From NCBI GenBank assembly GCA_002256705.1, contig NQJI01000042.1:1-8574 (forward strand): a DNA stretch of 8,574 bases, given 5' to 3'. Under the pieces are notes generated by a model. The model was not told the origin of the DNA and did no database searches. It saw nothing but the letters and a program-made list of their open reading frames with translations. Origin of the DNA: Methylococcaceae bacterium NSM2-1 (GTDB taxonomy: Bacteria > Pseudomonadota > Gammaproteobacteria > Methylococcales > Methylomonadaceae). Of this stretch, positions 6,418 to 8,574 are shown piece by piece (position 1 is the stretch's first letter; every line of letters starts with the position of its first letter). Both the position numbers and the translations under genes were made by a program.

Positions 6418-6440
6418 TGTGTGTGTATTAGTGTGTGTGT
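6418..6440. repeat. interrupted (TG)n microsatellite across a gene end
   Basis: TGTGTGTGT (6418-6426) and GTGTGTGTGT (6431-6440) are separated by ATTA, which holds the stop codon of the thioredoxin-like gene (minus-strand TAA, 6428-6430). The tract encodes that protein's last residues, HTH. Slippage here would alter its C-terminus and the spacing to pgk. Confidence 0.55.
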
Positions 6441-6988
6441 TTCCATTTGATGGAGCAACCCATGCTAGGAATTTGTTGTTGGGGGCCACGGCCTGTTTCA
6501 GCAATCAGCTTCATGGCTTCAAAAAGGTCGCGCCGGGTGTCAGCCGGTGCTGTTTCCTTCCGGCTGGCATCAAGCCTGCCCCTATACTGCAATTCAAAGT
6601 TAGCATTATAACCAAAAAAGTCGGGTGTGCAGACAGCATCGTACTGTTTAGCCACCTCTTGCGTCTCATCGAATAAATAAGGAAAGCTAAAGTTCAGTCG
6701 TTCAGCGAGCAACTTCATGTTGTCGAACGAATCTTCGGGATATTCAGCAGGATCATTGGACATGATTGCAACAGATTCAATACCAAACTGTTTCAGTTCG
6801 AGTGCATCTCTAACAATTCGTTCCTGCACAGCTTTGACATAAGGACAATGATTACAAATAAACATAATCAACAAACCCTTTTCGCCCATGCATTGTTGTA
6901 GCGACCAGGTACGTCCGTCAATACCAGGTAATATAAAATCAATTGCTTTTTTGCCAAAATCACAGATTGGCGTTTCTAATAATACCAT
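6428..6988 (-). CDS. thioredoxin-fold (AhpC/TSA-like) redox protein
   Basis: A cytoplasmic thioredoxin-superfamily protein, most like the peroxiredoxin-like 'thioredoxin family protein' group (PRX_like1). The 186 residues have no signal peptide. LPGIDGRTWSL (20-30) is the usual redoxin opening. The active-site CxxC is CNHC (45-48) after LLIMFI, AIMSNDP (74-80) is family-typical, and TP at 121-122 after C120 supplies the cis-proline. C178 near the C-terminus is an extra cysteine. CNHCPY differs from the CGPC of thioredoxin and fits a thiol oxidoreductase or peroxidase of unknown substrate. GAGGAG five bases before the ATG (6994-6999) is a strong Shine-Dalgarno that fixes the start. TTGTATATT shortly upstream may include its -10, without a clear -35. 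It precedes pgk by 27 bases, so they are likely co-transcribed. Confidence 0.88.
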   Translation of the reverse strand: MVLLETPICDFGKKAIDFILPGIDGRTWSLQQCMGEKGLLIMFICNHCPYVKAVQERIVRDALELKQFGIESVAIMSNDPAEYPEDSFDNMKLLAERLNFSFPYLFDETQEVAKQYDAVCTPDFFGYNANFELQYRGRLDASRKETAPADTRRDLFEAMKLIAETGRGPQQQIPSMGCSIKWKHTH

Positions 6989-7195
6989 CGTTGCTCCTCA
7001 TTTATTTTTAATATACAAGTTGTTTTAAGTGGATGTGTGTTTGCTTGCAATCCTGTTGAACCATGATCAGTCATGATTACGGAAAACCATGATACTTTAT
7101 GCCCTTTGAAAACACACAGTCTTTAGTTTGCAAGGGTTCGCCAGACGGCTGACACTTTATGTTCCAAGACCTTTGCCAATCATGCACTTGGGCTT

Positions 7196-7209
7196 CCAAT
7201 TTAAATTGG
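7196..7209. promoter_or_regulatory. 14-bp perfect palindrome, possible operator
   Basis: CCAATTTAAATTGG is exactly self-complementary, the form expected of a site for a dimeric regulator. It lies about 200 bp upstream of the thioredoxin-like start and about 375 bp upstream of the helicase start, far from either promoter region. No regulator can be named from the sequence. Confidence 0.3.
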
Positions 7210-7235
7210 GACAAGCACTAAAGCTTGACCGCCCA

Positions 7236-7285
7236 CCCTTCGACAAGGCTCTCCTGAACAGAGCCGAAGGACTCGGCATGAACGG
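7236..7285. repeat. TTCGACAAG-type repeat forming a two-part hairpin
   Basis: CCTTC (7237-7241) pairs with GAAGG (7266-7270) and GGCTCT (7247-7252) with AGAGCC (7260-7265); GACAA is bulged out. ACTCGGCATGAACGG follows. It is a relative of the 358-416 repeat, with the common words CCCTTCGACAAG and GAAC. It probably marks a dispersed intergenic repeat rather than a terminator, as no T-run follows. Confidence 0.55.
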
Positions 7286-7348
7286 TATAATCCCCTAATT
7301 ATTCAGGTTTTTGTTAACTAACTTATCCCTATAAAACCTCCTTCTTTT

Positions 7349-7492
7349 TTATCTTTCAGCGTTCAGCACAACAAAGCCATTGTCCTTTAACTCCGCGATT
7401 AAATGCTTCCTTTTATTCATAATAAATTCATTGTCTTTTGTGCCGCAAACCTGGTTATTTATGATCTTCGTTACATAGACGATTATCTGCAT
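7349..7492 (-). CDS. candidate small protein, 47 residues, possibly a remnant
   Basis: The minus strand opens at ATG 7492 and runs to TAA 7349-7351: MQIIVYVTKIINN..., then NKRKHLIAELKDNGFVVLNA and ER. The composition is protein-like, and the C-terminal half suggests a helix followed by a strand. No Shine-Dalgarno precedes the ATG. A second short ORF (7548-7483, MDNEKYFITEQQ...) overlaps its start in another frame, so the two could be one gene split by a frameshift. The helix-strand end is faintly HicA-like, but the HicA catalytic histidine region is absent, so I do not assign that family. Three bases past the stop region lies AAGGAGGT (7343-7336), which leads to no open frame. Real gene, remnant and chance are all possible. 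Confidence 0.3.
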   Translation of the reverse strand: MQIIVYVTKIINNQVCGTKDNEFIMNKRKHLIAELKDNGFVVLNAER

Positions 7493-7585
7493 TTGATTAG
7501 TTTATTGTCCATTTGTTGCTCTGTGATAAAGTATTTTTCATTATCCATATAACACACAGACCTAAATATAGAGCATATAGCTTTT

Positions 7586-8574
7586 ATGAACGTAATACAT
7601 GGCTCCTGGATTCCTAAAAACACTGAAGACTTCGTTCAATCCGGTGATTTTTACCTATGGGTAGAAAGCGACGAGGTTCGGAAAAAAATAACCGATACGA
7701 TTCATCCTCAGCATTTGCCGGAAAAGTCCTGTTTGGAATTTTTAAAAAATGACTTGGCAGTCAGTCCCATTAGTGCAGGGCAGGGGACATTAGTATCGCT
7801 ACTGTTGCCAACTTCTCAGGGTAAGCCATTGCCATCACCGGAGCTAATGCATGGTGAACTTAATGAGACGGTTACCCTACAAACCTGGCAGGTATACGCT
7901 TATCCGTTGCAAGCTCGTCTACAAGCCATTAACAACATTCATTTTTTGTGTTGCTATAAGGTCAGCAATAGCCGTATCGGTAGTGACTTTTTGTTTTGGT
8001 ATTATTTTAGCCAATCGTTAAAACAAATTCTTGCCAAGGATCAGTACATTCCTCTGCTATTGAGCAAGAAAGCGGGTAAAAAAATCGAGCTGTATCGGCG
8101 TTGGCAAGCGGTATCAAGCAGCTATGAGACATTGATACAAACGGCTGTTGCACAGATGCCACCGGCTTGCAGTCAACAGTATCAACCTGAATCGCTGTTG
8201 CGTCATTTTGCCGAAGTGGTTATTGATGAACTGCTAACCGCCGCAGCACTTGAGATGCCGCAAATTTTTACTAAAAAAGTTCAGTATGATTTTTTAGAAA
8301 CCATTCTGTTGCACAAGCAATCATCGGAGTCGATTTCAATCTGTCAACAGCTACCTGATGACTTTAAACACTGGCAGCAATGGCAACAAAAACTATTAGG
8401 AACCGAGGCGCAAAGTACTTTGCAATTAGGTTTGCAATTGCTTGAGGCCGATGCGGCGGCTATTGACCAGTGGAGTTTGATTTTCTTTCTATCCTCGCAC
8501 AAAGACCCGTCGCTGAAACTGGATTTGGCTGATTTTTGGGCGCATAAAAGTCATTTTCATAAAATGTTGCAGCA
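7586..8574 (+). CDS. N-terminal part of a SNF2-family (DUF3670) helicase, runs off the window
   Basis: The frame is open for 329 codons from ATG 7586 to the right edge. The start MNVIHGSWIP followed by FYLWVES (22-28) is the characteristic opening of large bacterial SNF2-type DEAD/DEAH helicases that carry a DUF3670 (SNF2-associated) region before the motor. IFFLSSHKDPSLKLDL (299-314) resembles the segment near the start of that region. These proteins are usually about 1000 residues or more, with Walker A/DEGH and helicase C lobes in the C-terminal half, which lie beyond this window; the ATPase assignment is therefore inferred. They are thought to act as ATP-dependent DNA or nucleoprotein translocases, and their exact role is not settled. 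The ATG is preferred because the conserved opening begins there, although the Shine-Dalgarno is weak. No signal peptide is seen. It is transcribed away from the thioredoxin-like gene. Confidence 0.75.
   Translation, partial: MNVIHGSWIPKNTEDFVQSGDFYLWVESDEVRKKITDTIHPQHLPEKSCLEFLKNDLAVSPISAGQGTLVSLLLPTSQGKPLPSPELMHGELNETVTLQTWQVYAYPLQARLQAINNIHFLCCYKVSNSRIGSDFLFWYYFSQSLKQILAKDQYIPLLLSKKAGKKIELYRRWQAVSSSYETLIQTAVAQMPPACSQQYQPESLLRHFAEVVIDELLTAAALEMPQIFTKKVQYDFLETILLHKQSSESISICQQLPDDFKHWQQWQQKLLGTEAQSTLQLGLQLLEADAAAIDQWSLIFFLSSHKDPSLKLDLADFWAHKSHFHKMLQ

Larger units (their letters stand above)
6989..7585. other. divergent spacer between the minus-strand block and the helicase gene
   Basis: Both flanking genes read outward, so their promoters should lie here. 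The left part (7050-7110) has the imperfect palindrome CATGATCAGTCATG and repeated ACCATGAT. The middle has a palindrome and a repeat hairpin, listed separately. The right part is AT-rich; TTGCTC (7516-7521), 17 bases, CATTAT (7539-7544) is a possible but poor plus-strand promoter for the helicase gene. A small minus-strand ORF is listed separately. No RNA gene was recognised. Confidence 0.5.

Noticed and set aside
6389..6676. Plus-strand ORF across the pgk start and the thioredoxin-like gene
   Set aside because: It overlaps two real genes antisense; its content is explained by their codons.
7349..7492. HicA toxin call for the small ORF
   Set aside because: Only a vague helix-strand similarity; the conserved histidine-containing strand of HicA is missing.

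Overview
The window reads as ordinary chromosomal DNA of a gammaproteobacterium. The evidence is the rpoZ-spoT pair with close E. coli-type proteins, a standard bacterial pgk, and short dispersed intergenic repeats (TTCGACAAG-type, GGATTGCCGG-type and CCTTCTCCC-type) that I associate with environmental Gamma- and Betaproteobacteria. An AniA-class copper nitrite reductase together with a SNF2/DUF3670-type helicase would fit a methanotroph-like (Methylococcales) genome, but no methane-oxidation gene is present, so the genus is a guess.

Layout: 1-35 may be the tail of a plus-strand gene. 36-703 is a patchwork of inverted repeats ending in a 206-bp MITE-like element with perfect 21-bp terminal inverted repeats, 32 bp before the nirK start. 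704-1906 (+) is a complete lipoprotein-type copper nitrite reductase with an unusual His-rich insertion. 1907-2670 holds no intact gene, but the minus strand carries eroded remnants: a DUF4160-like gene, a DUF2442-like gene broken at a homopolymer, and an unrecognised 54-codon fragment.

2671-6988 is a minus-strand block. Transcribed right to left it runs: thioredoxin/peroxiredoxin-like protein, pgk, a hairpin-bearing spacer, rpoZ, spoT. The first two are 27 bp apart and the last two 12 bp apart, so they form two likely transcription units. The expected gmk is not upstream of rpoZ; pgk is there instead.

6989-7585 is a spacer with a 14-bp perfect palindrome, a TTCGACAAG-type hairpin repeat, and on the minus strand a 47-codon ORF followed by a perfect AAGGAGGT Shine-Dalgarno that leads into no gene. 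From 7586 (+) to the right edge runs the N-terminal 329 codons of a large protein resembling SNF2-family helicases with a DUF3670 (SNF2-associated) region; its ATPase motors lie outside the window.

Functionally the window combines respiratory nitrite reduction to NO (nirK), central carbon metabolism (pgk), transcription and stringent-response control (rpoZ, spoT), a cytoplasmic thiol-redox protein and a nucleic-acid remodeler. I see no convincing new multi-gene system. The points most worth a second look are the His-rich NirK insertion, the MITE-like element in the nirK upstream region, and the gene graveyard at 1937-2608.
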